38,902 bases of DNA from Halicephalobus mephisto (taxonomy: Eukaryota > Nematoda > Chromadorea > Rhabditida > Panagrolaimidae): contig SWDT01000250.1 in the NCBI GenBank assembly GCA_009193035.1, positions 1 through 38,902 of the forward strand. The letters run 5' to 3'. Position 1 is the first letter of the stretch. Each line of letters starts with the position of its first letter. The notes under the pieces were generated by a model that was not told the DNA's origin, did no database searches, and saw nothing but the letters and a program-made list of their open reading frames with translations. The position numbers and the translations under genes are program-made. Shown piece after piece: positions 21,423 to 31,178 of this stretch.

Positions 21423-22485
21423 AAAATTACTGTAAATTTTGAAAGTTCTAATACTGATCTCTAACGTAATGGTTGGAATAATTACATCTTTTGTAGTTGA
21501 CCTTTATCGAACTTTTTGCATCTCATTGAAAGTTACAGATTCATTCCATTATGGCTTTGACCTAAATCCGATGGAAAATAACCGTGACCTCGAATTCTAC
21601 CTTGAAGACTGAAATTGACTCCACTTTCTATTTTGTTCAATGGACCCTGCCAGCATCATCGACTTGATACATTTCTGGTAAGTTCCATATCCTTGTTCCA
21701 TGATCACTGAAAATCCGGATCTGTTTTATCCGAGAAAAAACATTTCCAAAGTTTTTTCATCTTTGCCGGAAGCAGCAAATAGTTATATTGCGTGGATATT
21801 TTGTTTTTTGACTACTTCCGAATCTGCAGACCTGCTTCTGCAACAATAGGATTATTTGTCTCACGCAAGTTGATCCCCTGGAGTCAGAATCTGTCACATT
21901 TCAGATTTCAAAATTGGCTTTTTTATTTTTGAATTAAATTTTTCCTGTTTGGACCCCAACAGAGATTTGGACTTGTAAAAACGAAAGCGAATCCGGAGTT
22001 TACGTAATATAAATAAGAACGATAAAAACCAGAATTTGAAAATTTTTAAGAAAATTTTTACTTTTCTAATTTTCGCCTTTTTTGAAAAAATTTACTTTTT
22101 CGAATTTTTTTAAATTACATTTTTGGGCAACTAGAAATATTTTTAGTATTTTTATTTCACAAAATAAAAATTTAAATTTGTTTGAAAAAATCAATTTCGG
22201 AAAACTGTAATTTTTGAATTTTTTGTTTTTGAAAAAAATGAATTTTTAAATTTTATTTTTTTGCAAAAATTATTGCGAAATTTTCCATCATAAAAAATCT
22301 GTTTCGAAGAAGGAAAATCGTCTTTGGTCTTCCTTAAGTCAATCGGATTCATCTTTGTCCTTACGAAATCGCTCGTAAATGATCTTTTTCGTTACTTTTC
22401 TTCAAAGTACCTTATTCACAACTTAAATATTAAATTTAAGTAAAAAATTAACAATTTTAGAATAGTCACTGTTCCTGAACAGATA

Positions 22486-22633
22486 CAAAAAAGCGTAACT
22501 TTTGATTTCTTAAAAATTACGAAATGTGACATAATCGTCACATATTTTATGAATATTTGACTTTTGTGACGAAAATTGAAACTTGATAGTAACGATTTAT
22601 ATCTGTTACTGGATCAAAAGTTACTTTTTTGTG
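22486..22633. mobile_element. MITE copy (about 145 bp)
   Basis: Terminal inverted repeats GTAACTTTTGAT and ATCAAAAGTTAC, interior TCTTAAAAATT, TGTGACGAAAATTGAAAC and CGATTTATATCTGTTACTGG. Non-coding, so non-autonomous. Near-identical to 22730-22874 and 26788-26936. Confidence 0.7.
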
Positions 22634-22729
22634 TTGATATCGGTGGATTATGTAGATATATGGATGCATTAAAACGGCTCTGATATATCAGATGCATTAT
22701 ATTCAATATATAGTTGCATTAAGTTCATA

Positions 22730-22874
22730 TAAAAAACGTAACTTTTGATTTCTTAAAAATTGGGAAATCTAATACAATCATCACATTTTTGATATTTGGT
22801 ATTTGTGACGAAAATTGAAACTTGATAGTAACGATTTATATCTGTTACTGGATCAAAAGTTACTTTTTTTGTGT
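22730..22874. mobile_element. MITE copy in the peroxidase promoter
   Basis: Same family and termini as 22486-22633. It ends 45 bp before the peroxidase start codon and about 16 bp before its probable trans-splice acceptor, so the proximal promoter is mostly transposon sequence. Confidence 0.7.
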
Positions 22875-22919
22875 GTAAAGTAGTCGTTTCTAGGTCCACC
22901 CATTGGAGCTGAGATTCCG

Positions 22920-25900
22920 ATGAATTGGAGCCCGATCTTATTGCTGTTATTCGCGCCGGGACTCTGGGGCCAGAGCTGCAGAGACACCCACGAGCTCTGC
23001 AAGTTCTGGAGTTCCCGAGGGGAGTGTGATGCGAACCCGAGATGGATGCAGCCAAACTGTGCACTTTCCTGCGGGATGTGTTCCCCCATTACCCCGATCC
23101 CCCAGAGTATTTCCGCCCAAACTGGAATGATGGGTCCTGGAGCAGTGTTGGATCGGCCAATGAGTAAGTTTCCGTTTTGAAGTTACTAAAATCAAAAAAT
23201 TTTGGAAGCAATTTTTAAAAAACAGATTTAATAAAACTTGGATAATGACTTAAAAATGATTCACAGTCGTAATAAGTCACTATCCAAATTCAACATGGAA
23301 GTTGTAATTGAGAATTAAAAACAGATTTTATAAGGAAATTCGATAGTGACTGAAGGACACAATTCGTCATTTTGTTCAGTCACTATCAAATATGGTCGCA
23401 ATAAAACTTGGATAGTGACTTTTTCTATGATCAGTCACTATCTTAATTTTCTTTAACTTGATCTTATGAAATTTTCGAAATGAACATTTGTTAAGTACTC
23501 AACTATTCTAGGACCCCGAGAAGAATGCTCTAGAGAAAACCCCACTCGGATCACCCAGACCCCCAATGAATACCGAAGCCGGATCAGCAGAGACAACTGT
23601 GCTCGGGAATCCCAGCCTAACATTTGCGACAGGAACCCCTGCTTCCATTCTCGCTACCGTACTTTCGATGGATCTTGTAACAATCTTCTTGACTCTCTGA
23701 AAGGGGCCTCCTACACTCCTTTCGTGAGACTTCTGGAGCCTAGATATATCGACGGGCTGAATGAGATGTTCGGACTCAGACCAGGGACCGCCCCGAACCC
23801 CCGACTCATCACCCGGTTCCTCCTCAGCTCCAAAGTCACCATCCCTTCGAAAGCGAACGGACTCCTGATGCAGTGGGGTCAGTTTCTCAGTCACGACATC
23901 ACCCACAATACAGTACTCAACACCTGTGGCTGCAGAGTCACCAGTGTCTGTGCTCCGATTTTCTACGCCCCCAATGACCCAAAGTAGGTTTGAAGTTGAA
24001 CAAAAAGCGATTTAGGGTTGTTCCAGGAGATCCAAGGGGTGCATCCCCTTCACTCGGTCCGTACCCCAGTGCCAGAGCAGAAATGAACCTAGAAATCAGA
24101 TGAACGAGAACACCGCCTACATTGACGCTAGCAATGTGAGTTTTTACTTTCGTGGTGGGATATTTCCCAAAGAAACGGATAAAATTGGTCCTAACACGAA
24201 TAACAATTTTGTTTTTTAACGTTGTTTGTGATAGTTTCTGGATTTTTTGCATTTATTAAACAGAAAAATGCACATCAAAGCTGTCAAGTGTGAGAATCGA
24301 AAACAAAAACATTTAAGACTGCGAAGTATAGCGCTAACAACAACATCGCCGTTCGCGTAGAGACCAAAGTCGAAATTTTTTGATTTTCAATTTTCGATTG
24401 TATTTGCAGCAGATTTTATTTTTTCAATTCAAGAACTCTTGAGAAGAAAGTTACTGCAACTTTATGATTTCGTTGTGAGACAAATTTATTGCTAGATCTT
24501 AGTGAACCAGTGTGGTTGGGGTGAAGGATATAAAAATTTTTTGTTTATTCAGACAATAATAAGATTAAACACAATAAAAACCATATATTAACTAGTCAAC
24601 ACTCGATCTGTCGTATACAGTATACCTATTGTCTGATACGTTGGCCATTTCCCTTCGAGACCTGGCCTGCTTATCCGATACCCAGTTAATACATTTATTA
24701 ACAAAAATTAAACACAATAAAAACCATATATATTATCTACCTAACAGTCTGTCGTATACAGTATACCTATTGTCTGATACGTTGGTCATTTCCCTTCGAG
24801 ACCTGGCCTGCTTATCCGATACCCAGTTAATACATTTATATAACATTTATAAAAACCGAATTTTTATTTTTTTAATTGTTCAACGGGAAAATTATTTTTC
24901 AAGTTTTTATAATTCCAAACAAACTTGCAATGTGGATTTTTTGAACATCAAGTGCTTTGAAAATTTAAAAATGAAAAACCTGATTCCTGCAATGAAAATT
25001 TTTGCTTTTTAGATATACGGTAGTGACCACAAGTCCCAACGGCTCTTCCGTCAAGGAGCCTTCATGAGGACGGAGCGGGTTGGGGGCCGGATTTTCCCTC
25101 CTGCTGGGCAGAACGGAGGAATGACCACGGGCGACGACAGATCGAACCTCTTCATCGGACTTGCTGCTCTTCATACTGTCTTCGTCAGACTTCACAACAG
25201 ATTTGCCAGGGAACTTCAGCGTCTGAACCCTCATTGGTCCGATGAAACGGTCTTCCAGGAGACTAGAAAGATCCTCGGGGCCTACATGCAGGTCATCACG
25301 TACAAGGAGTTCCTCCCTGCTCTCCTCGGGAACCAGGCTTCTCAGTTGATTCCACCGTACTCAGGGTACAAAAATAACCTCAATCCTGGGATCAGCAACG
25401 AATTCGCAGGAGGAGCATACAGACTGCACGGAATGATCCAGGAATTTTACCCAATGGTCGACCACCACTTCAGACAGGTGGGAAGCGTCAGATTCGTCGA
25501 GGGCACGAGTAACGTGCGACGTCTGATCAACTCCGGAACGGATCTGGTTCTCCGGGGATTGACGACGATCCCGGCAAGAAAACCACAAAGAATCACCACA
25601 CAAGTGACAGAGGAGTTCTTCGACGTGTTCGACATGTCTTCCATCAACATCCAGAGGGGCAGAGACCACGGACTCAGAACTTACAACGACTACAGAGACC
25701 TCTGCAAACTCCCCAGACTTACCTCCTTCGACGACTGGCCTGAAGTCAGCGATCCTGCTGTAAGACAGAGAGTCGGGGAACTCTACAATTCCCCTGACGA
25801 AATTGACTTCTATGTTGGTGGACTCGTCGAAGAACCCACCGGGGGATCTCTAGTTGGACCCACTTTCAGCTGCATCATCGCTGAGCAGTTCACGAGGTTG

Positions 25901-26305
25901 AGAGACGGAGACAGGTCAGTTTTAATTTTATTCAAAAAAAATTCATTAAAACTACAGTATCACACAAAAATTCGAAAAAACTTTCGCGTTGAGACAAGGT
26001 CCAATTTTCGGATGCAACTTATTTTAATTTTGAAAAAACAAAAATTGTTTTTAAAAATTTTTGAATTGTTTGAATTTTTTTGAATGGATTTTTTTAGATT
26101 CTATTTTGAGAATTCTGAAATCTTCACACCGACCCAGATCGCCTCCCTGAAACGAGCCTCGCTCTCGTCAGTGATCTGCCAGACGGGAGACAACTTCCCC
26201 AGCATCACCAGGACTTCTTTCCTCGTCGACAAGGACGGTCTGGACGCCGTCTCGTGTTCTCAGATCGAGCACCTCGATTTGAGGGCTTGGCAAGAGATTC
26301 TTTGA
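22920..26305 (+). CDS. Secreted ShK-domain heme peroxidase
   Basis: Five exons: 22920-23163, 23512-23983, 24027-24135, 25013-25914, 26098-26305; phases join to 644 aa. Signal peptide (1-18), a six-Cys ShK-like domain (Cys20-Cys54), then an animal heme peroxidase domain. Nematode ShK peroxidases (SKPO/MLT-7 group) act in cuticle cross-linking and host defence. Seen: distal GQFLSHDITHN (Gln205, His209, Asp210 of the calcium site), catalytic Arg318 in GDDRSNLF, proximal His414 in AYRLHGMIQ, NIQRGRDHGLRTYNDYR and FTRLRDGDRFYFEN. The two carboxylates that form heme esters in mammalian enzymes are replaced (Ser208 and Leu321), and the Met after the second is Phe322. Intron 1 and intron 3 hold repeats. 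Which SKPO it matches could not be decided. Confidence 0.93.
23238..23444. repeat. GATAGTGACT inverted-repeat cluster in peroxidase intron 1
   Basis: Six words in alternating orientation: 23238-23250 (forward), 23274-23288 (reverse), 23341-23353 (forward), 23377-23391 (reverse), 23408-23420 (forward), 23431-23444 (reverse). AACTTGGATA(A/G)TGACTT starts two of them, indicating internal duplication. Same family as ABCD3-like intron 3. Confidence 0.7.
24567..24840 (+). repeat. Two-unit tandem repeat (period 143 bp) in peroxidase intron 3
   Basis: Both units begin ACACAATAAAAACCATATAT (about 24569 and 24712) and share an almost identical core of about 92 nt (24608-24699 and 24748-24839) with GTATACAGTATACC and CTTCGAGACCTGGCC. 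They differ by a few bases, so the duplication is recent. Core function unknown; GC is higher than in the flanks. Confidence 0.75.
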
Positions 26306-26787
26306 TCCAAAAACTTAAGACAACCTTGTGCCACAGAATTTTTATTTCTGGATTAATAAAATAATCATAGTTTCCAAAAATTGGAATTTTCAGTTAATTG
26401 GAAATAATTTTGTGAAAATTTGGTTCAAAAATAAACAGAAAAAAAATGGATTAAAAGGACTTCAGTTTCATCAACTTGTTCAACGACGGCTCCAACGACG
26501 ATTTCAGCAACTCGAAGTACTTCAATTTCGAAATCTTCAAACATTTATGAGCTTTAAAACTAGAAATAACTTTCGTATAAAAATCCACCAAAATATGATT
26601 TATTTTTATTTTTCAAATTTCGGATTTTGAATTTCCGATCATCTTGTTACTTTTCCTAAAAATTGCTAATTTTAATTAACCGCAATCAAGATAAATTTAC
26701 ACTTATAACTTTGTGCGTTATCTAATCTATATAAAAACGTTTTAAAAAAGTTACGAAATTTACGACTGAATTTTGACGAAAGTAGTT

Positions 26788-26936
26788 CATATAAAAAAGT
26801 GTAACTTTTGATTTCTTAAAAATTGGGAAATCTAATACAATCATCACATTTTTGATATTTGACATTTGTGACGAAAATTGAAACTTGATAGTGACGATTT
26901 ATATCTGTTACTGGATCAAAAGTTACTTTTTTGTGT
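26788..26936. mobile_element. MITE copy with possible target duplication
   Basis: Same family as the 22.5-22.9 kb copies. GTTCATAT occurs on both sides (left at about 26785, right at about 26935). However, copy 22730 has the same word on its left only, so it may instead be part of the element. Confidence 0.65.
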
Positions 26937-27332
26937 TCATATGACAAGTCGCGAATCGTCCTGTTGCTTTTCTAAAAGAAAATTATTAATTTTAACCGAC
27001 TTAAGTTTAGATAAACTCATATCCATGACCTTATATACGATCAGTTTGTCTGTAAAACCAATTTTAAAATGAAAAATTAAGAAATCTATGAATAAATTTC
27101 GACGAAAATTTGTAAATCATTGTTTTTTTTTCTAATAAAAATTATTAATTTTAATTAACCTGGATTGAGGTAACTTTACGTATATAGCTTTATAAGTGAT
27201 GTAATGTCTTTATTAAAAATTTTGAAAGACAGAAATTAGGAAATCTACGAGTAGAGTCCGACAGAAGTAGTTTCCGTGGTAGATCACGAACTACTTTGTT
27301 CTCGTCATTCTTATCGCGAAATCGCGCTCTTC

Positions 27333-27341
27333 GGCGGGAAA
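27333..27341 (+). promoter_or_regulatory. E2F-like site upstream of vrk-1
   Basis: GGCGGGAAA, the E2F/DP consensus form, 125 bp before the start codon and next to a TCGCGAAATCGCGC palindrome-like block. This suits a cell-division gene; function is inferred. Confidence 0.4.
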
Positions 27342-27465
27342 AATTTTGTTTCCTTTTGTGCGAAGTCGCTTTTTCGTTTTCATATATTTTCCCATATTTT
27401 TCTTTTTTATCATATTTCTTTAGTTACTCACTCTTCTGACTTTCCAGGCTCATCAGAACGCCGAG

Positions 27466-29440
27466 ATGCCTCCGAAGAAAGCAGCTGCACCACCGCCACA
27501 TGCAAAGTCCGATGCTATCAAGCCAGGAACAACGTTTCGAGATAACAACAAACGGACCATAACTGTCGGGAAAGAACTGGCTCAGGGTGGTTTTGGACGA
27601 ATTTGCGATGTCACAGTGGTAGGTTTTCTTTTCAAATTTGATGGGTTATATATGAGTAACTTCCCAGGACGGTGTTCCTAACCCACTCATCGGCAAGTTC
27701 GAACCAGGAGGCAACGGCCCACTCTTCGTCGAGCAGAGTGTCTTTACTCGTGTACTCCGTAAGGAAAGTCTTGATAAGTTCGCCAATGACAACAGTGAGT
27801 CGTATTCTCCGAATTCCCTGTGAATCAGGATTTTCCAGAACTCAATTTCCTCGGTCTTCCCTACGTCGTCTCCAACGGAATGTACAACGACATCCGTTAC
27901 CTTGTCATGCCAAAGTACAGCCACTGCCTGGACAAGGTTATCAAGAAGAAGAAATCCCTGCCCGTGAAGGAAGTCAAACAAGTGGTTCACTGTGTCTTGA
28001 ATGCCTTGGAGTACTTGCATCGGAACGAACATGCTCATGCCGATATTAAAGCGGGGAATTTGATGATGAATTCTGAAGCGGCATTCGACCAAGTTTATCT
28101 TATCGATTTCGGGCTCTGCATGCGCGCTGATAAGGCTGTCGACAAGGATAACAAAAAACGAGCCCATAACGGGACCCCCTTCTTCACCAGTACCGATGCT
28201 CATCGTGGAATCGGGCCATCTTATCGTGGAGATATTGAGATTCTTGGCCACAATATGATTTACTGGTTGAGTGGTAAGATTCCCTGGGAAAAACACGAAG
28301 GCAATATTGAACAGATTTTCAACGCGAAGAAAACACTACTTGCCGACCTTAATGGTGGACTCTCTCATGCGGGTATCAACGACAACGACAAAAAATTAGT
28401 TGCTGCAATTTTTGAAGAAGCTTCTCGATTGGGTGTCACAGAACTGCCAAACTTTACTAAACTCCATGATGTCCTTAACCGTATTTCCGATGGTGCAAGC
28501 AGACCTAGAACTACAGCTCGGAAGGAGAAACTCAGAGAAGACAATGTTTCTGACACCAAAGAGGAGCCTGCGAAGCGAAGTCGTGGCAGGAAGAATGATG
28601 AATCTTCGGAAGAAGCCGACAATGATGTGGAAGTCACAATACCTCGTGGGAGAGGTAGACAGAAGAAGACATCTGAAAGCATTTTCGAAGATGCAATTCC
28701 ACCTAAAAGTTCCCGTACTGTCAGAAGCAAGAAAGTCGTAGTTGAGTCAGACGATGACGTTCCTGAACCAATTATACCAGGATTGAATAAGAAGAACAGA
28801 CCTCCAATTGAAACTCCAGGCCCAGCTTCGCCTTCCAAGGTCATTCCTGGGATGAAAGGACGAACTGGTAGCAAACGGAAAGCTGAATCAAGTGAGTTCC
28901 ATTAGATGCTTCTTTTGAATTTCCTTCGCTCTTTAAGCTTTATCCGCTAAACCACGTAGTCGGAGTAACAGATTATTTGAAAACGAGGTTTCCGATATAC
29001 GTGGTAAAAACGCTTGTCGAACAGTTACTCCACCTCCGCGTCATTTCCCTATGGATGCGCGTTCTCTTCCACGACCTGAGAAGAAACCAATTTGTAGGGC
29101 TGACGTGATCGAAAAAAGTCCTGAACTTGTTCAACCAATACGTCATCGTTCATCCCGTCTTCGATCAATATCCCCAGATGATTATCCGCCTTCCAAATCT
29201 GCTCGCAATTGTGATTCTCATGCAACTCCAACCTCTTCGCTTGAGACACCTCAATCAAGGGTCAGACCATTTCGTTCTATGTTACATTCCTCCAATGAAG
29301 CTGTAGGTTCTCCCGTTTCGAAAAGCACTGTTACACGGCAAAGCCATGCTCGTTCTGCTAACCTTGATGATCTCGAAAACACATCCCCTGAATATAAGGT
29401 TGTTCGTGTTGAACGACCTACTGGATGTGCACTTATGTAA
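27466..29440 (+). CDS. vrk-1: VRK-1, vaccinia-related protein kinase
   Basis: Four exons: 27466-27618, 27668-27794, 27839-28891, 28938-29440; phases join to 611 aa. VRK-1 phosphorylates BAF-1 and controls nuclear-envelope disassembly and reassembly. Kinase domain: glycine loop GKELAQGGFGRI, Lys61 in LIGKFEP, VRK insert GGNGPLFVEQ, catalytic loop HAHADIKAGN (Asp162), LIDFGL (Asp183), NGTPFFTSTDAHRGIGPSYRGDIEILG. The C-terminal half is Ser/Arg/Lys/acid-rich with basic NLS-like clusters. It ends PTGCALM, a CaaX box with Met, the form preferred by farnesyltransferase. Intron 3 uses a rare acceptor, CTCTTTAAG, instead of CAG/TAG, so the last exon is modelled; its phase and total length fit. An acceptor at 27441-27447 precedes the start. 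Confidence 0.92.
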
Positions 29441-29561
29441 TTCCAAGTATGATCTGGCTAAATTTTGTATTGTTTCTCATTAATTTTTGATTTGTCAATG
29501 TTGAACATTGAAGTTTTGTATCCTTGATTGAGAAAGATAAACCCGAAGTACAAATTTTTAG

Positions 29562-29919
29562 ATAGTGGACAATCCAGAAAAGGGATCGAATTTGAAGGAC
29601 AAAGAGCATTGAAAAAATTAGAAGCAATGAATGTTAAGAACGGAAAGTACCAAGGGTATGTACAGTGGTTGATGGATTTAGTACTCTGAAGACTGATTAC
29701 GGTACTGGTGAAGAAACTGCAGATGACGAGGACGTTCTTCGACGTGTTTTCTACCGACGTTCAGAAACGGATCGGCGGTTTAGAACCGATGATTACAGAC
29801 TTCTGAAAACTCATTTTCTTCAGCTGACTGGAAATCAACAACTTTTGAAGGACCACAACTTGCATACAGTATTTACAACATCGTATTCCCTACCTAACAC
29901 TACCTGGATCGTACTGTAG
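29562..29919 (+). pseudogene. Possible small downstream cistron or gene remnant
   Basis: An acceptor AATTTTTAG ends at 29561, 121 nt after the vrk-1 stop. Two open stretches follow in different frames: 29564 to about 29660 (GIEFEGQRALKKLEAMNV) and 29665-29919 (TDYGTGEETADDEDVLRR, then RFRTDDYRLLKTHFLQ). No plausible intron joins them; one lost base would. The spacing would suit an operon partner, but the reading is broken and the family unknown. Confidence 0.3.
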
Positions 29920-29991
29920 GAATCAAATGGAAAGTTTGGAAATTCGTTCCGAGGTAATTTGGGATTTGTTTTGCAGCCATTTTTACAATGA

Positions 29992-30348
29992 TCATGTCAG
30001 TGAGTTTTCAAATTTAGAATCAAAAATCTGAAATTTATTCAATGAATAATCACTGTCGAAATCGGACTTGAAAAGAAAACAGATAAAAGAAGCGTGGATT
30101 AGTAGGTCGTTGACCCAATAAAGAAGGTTATCGATACTCTTGATAGTTGCGAGTTCGATCACCAAATCTGGGGCAGACAATCCGGATATAAAAGGGATTG
30201 TTTGGTGGCGAAAGACGAGAACCGATTTCTGTTTTTTGTCAGTGAACTTCCATAAGAAGTACCTGTCGTTTTGGAACAAACTTTTCCGAATCTGTATCAA
30301 CACGTAAATCTGCGTGTCAGTCTGTATGGCGTATTCTGAAAAGTCCAA
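29992..30348 (-). CDS. Hypothetical 118-aa ORF
   Basis: Open minus-strand reading of 118 aa with balanced composition (WKFTDKKQKSVLVF, APDLVIELATIKSIDNLL), ending in a low-complexity Phe/Asp tail. No signal peptide or known motif. Could be one exon of a larger or decaying gene; its neighbours are on the other strand. Confidence 0.35.
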   Translation of the reverse strand: MDFSEYAIQTDTQIYVLIQIRKSLFQNDRYFLWKFTDKKQKSVLVFRHQTIPFISGLSAPDLVIELATIKSIDNLLYWVNDLLIHASFICFLFKSDFDSDYSLNKFQIFDSKFENSLT

Positions 30349-30782
30349 ATTCGAAATTGCTTCAATTCAGCGAAAATTGGATGGATTTCGGTAATTTTGT
30401 GTTATCAAACTTCGATAAGTGTGATATTTTGTTTTATATAAAAAAACGAAATTTAAAACGATTTTTATTAAAAATTAAAAATTACAAAAATTTTTTTCAT
30501 TGATAGTCAGCTTGGTACTCTGTTCCAAAGTTGATTTCATTCAACTCTGAAAAATAAGTTTTTTCATGATTCAAAAATACGAATATTTAATTTTATAAAA
30601 TTTCCCAATAATAAATAAAATGATAAAATTTTCTAAATTTAGCAAAAAATAATTACCAAAATCCATCTATTATCGAATTACTGCGATTTCTTTCCTATGC
30701 TTTTTCTAAGAATATACTGTAGTTTTTTTGTGTCAGAACGAATATGGTTTTTGAATTTTCCTTGATTTAAATTTTTTCCAGA
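30349..30782. other. Intergenic, promoter of DB-module gene
   Basis: AT-rich, no gene. It ends in a TTTTTTCCAG acceptor one base before the DB-module start codon. Confidence 0.5.
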
Positions 30783-31178
30783 ATGAAAGCCGTCCTGGTC
30801 TTGATCGCCGTCTTTGCCGTTTCCTGTCTGGCCGAAGACGCCAATGCCAAGCTTAAGAAGTGCTGCTCCAAAATCAAGAACGAAGACAAGGAATGCATCA
30901 CTAGATTCTGTGACTTTGACTCCATCTCTCAAACGAACGTCCTCAACTATCTCTCCACCTGTACTGAACGCGGAAAAGTGGTCGGGAAGATGTGGGATTG
31001 TGCCTCCTCCAGAATTGACCACACGGAATGCTGCAAGGCCAAGGGGGTCGAAGGCAAGTGTCTGGAGTACTGTGCCGCTCATGACGGTGTCCCTACCAAC
31101 TACTTGAGCTACTTGACCTGTCTCGAGAACTTCAACGAAATCCGCGACTGCTTCAAGGACCACATTGAGAAGAACTAA
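30783..31178 (+). CDS. Secreted DB-module protein
   Basis: 131 aa, single exon. Signal peptide MKAVLVLIAVFAVSCLA, then one nematode-specific DB domain: 12 cysteines (KCCSK, ECITRFCDF, STCTERG, WDCASS, ECCKAKG, GKCLEYCAA, LTCLENF, RDCFKDH) that fit the family's six-disulfide pattern. Such proteins are small secreted products expanded in nematodes, of unknown function. The acceptor directly before the start codon supports this start. High GC and codon quality compared with its flanks suggest good expression. Confidence 0.88.
   Translation: MKAVLVLIAVFAVSCLAEDANAKLKKCCSKIKNEDKECITRFCDFDSISQTNVLNYLSTCTERGKVVGKMWDCASSRIDHTECCKAKGVEGKCLEYCAAHDGVPTNYLSYLTCLENFNEIRDCFKDHIEKN

Larger units (their letters stand above)
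20152..22919. other. Long intergenic region with MITE copies, upstream of peroxidase
   Basis: No complete gene is supported. A possible orphan first exon, MDPASIIDLIHFW, occurs at about 21640-21678 with a good donor (GTAAGT), but no continuation was found. The region holds three MITE copies (21269-21422, 22486-22633, 22730-22874). A CTAG acceptor (about 22890) precedes the peroxidase start by about 28 nt. Confidence 0.5.
26306..27440. other. Intergenic between peroxidase and VRK-1 kinase
   Basis: AT-rich with one MITE copy (26788-26936). No gene. The last 150 bp is GC-richer (TCGCGAAATCGCGC near 27314) and serves as the vrk-1 promoter. Confidence 0.5.

Noticed and set aside
24629..25012. 127-aa ORF with an internal repeat (LRDLACLSDTQLIHL twice)
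   Set aside because: Arises from the 143-bp intronic tandem repeat; not a protein gene.
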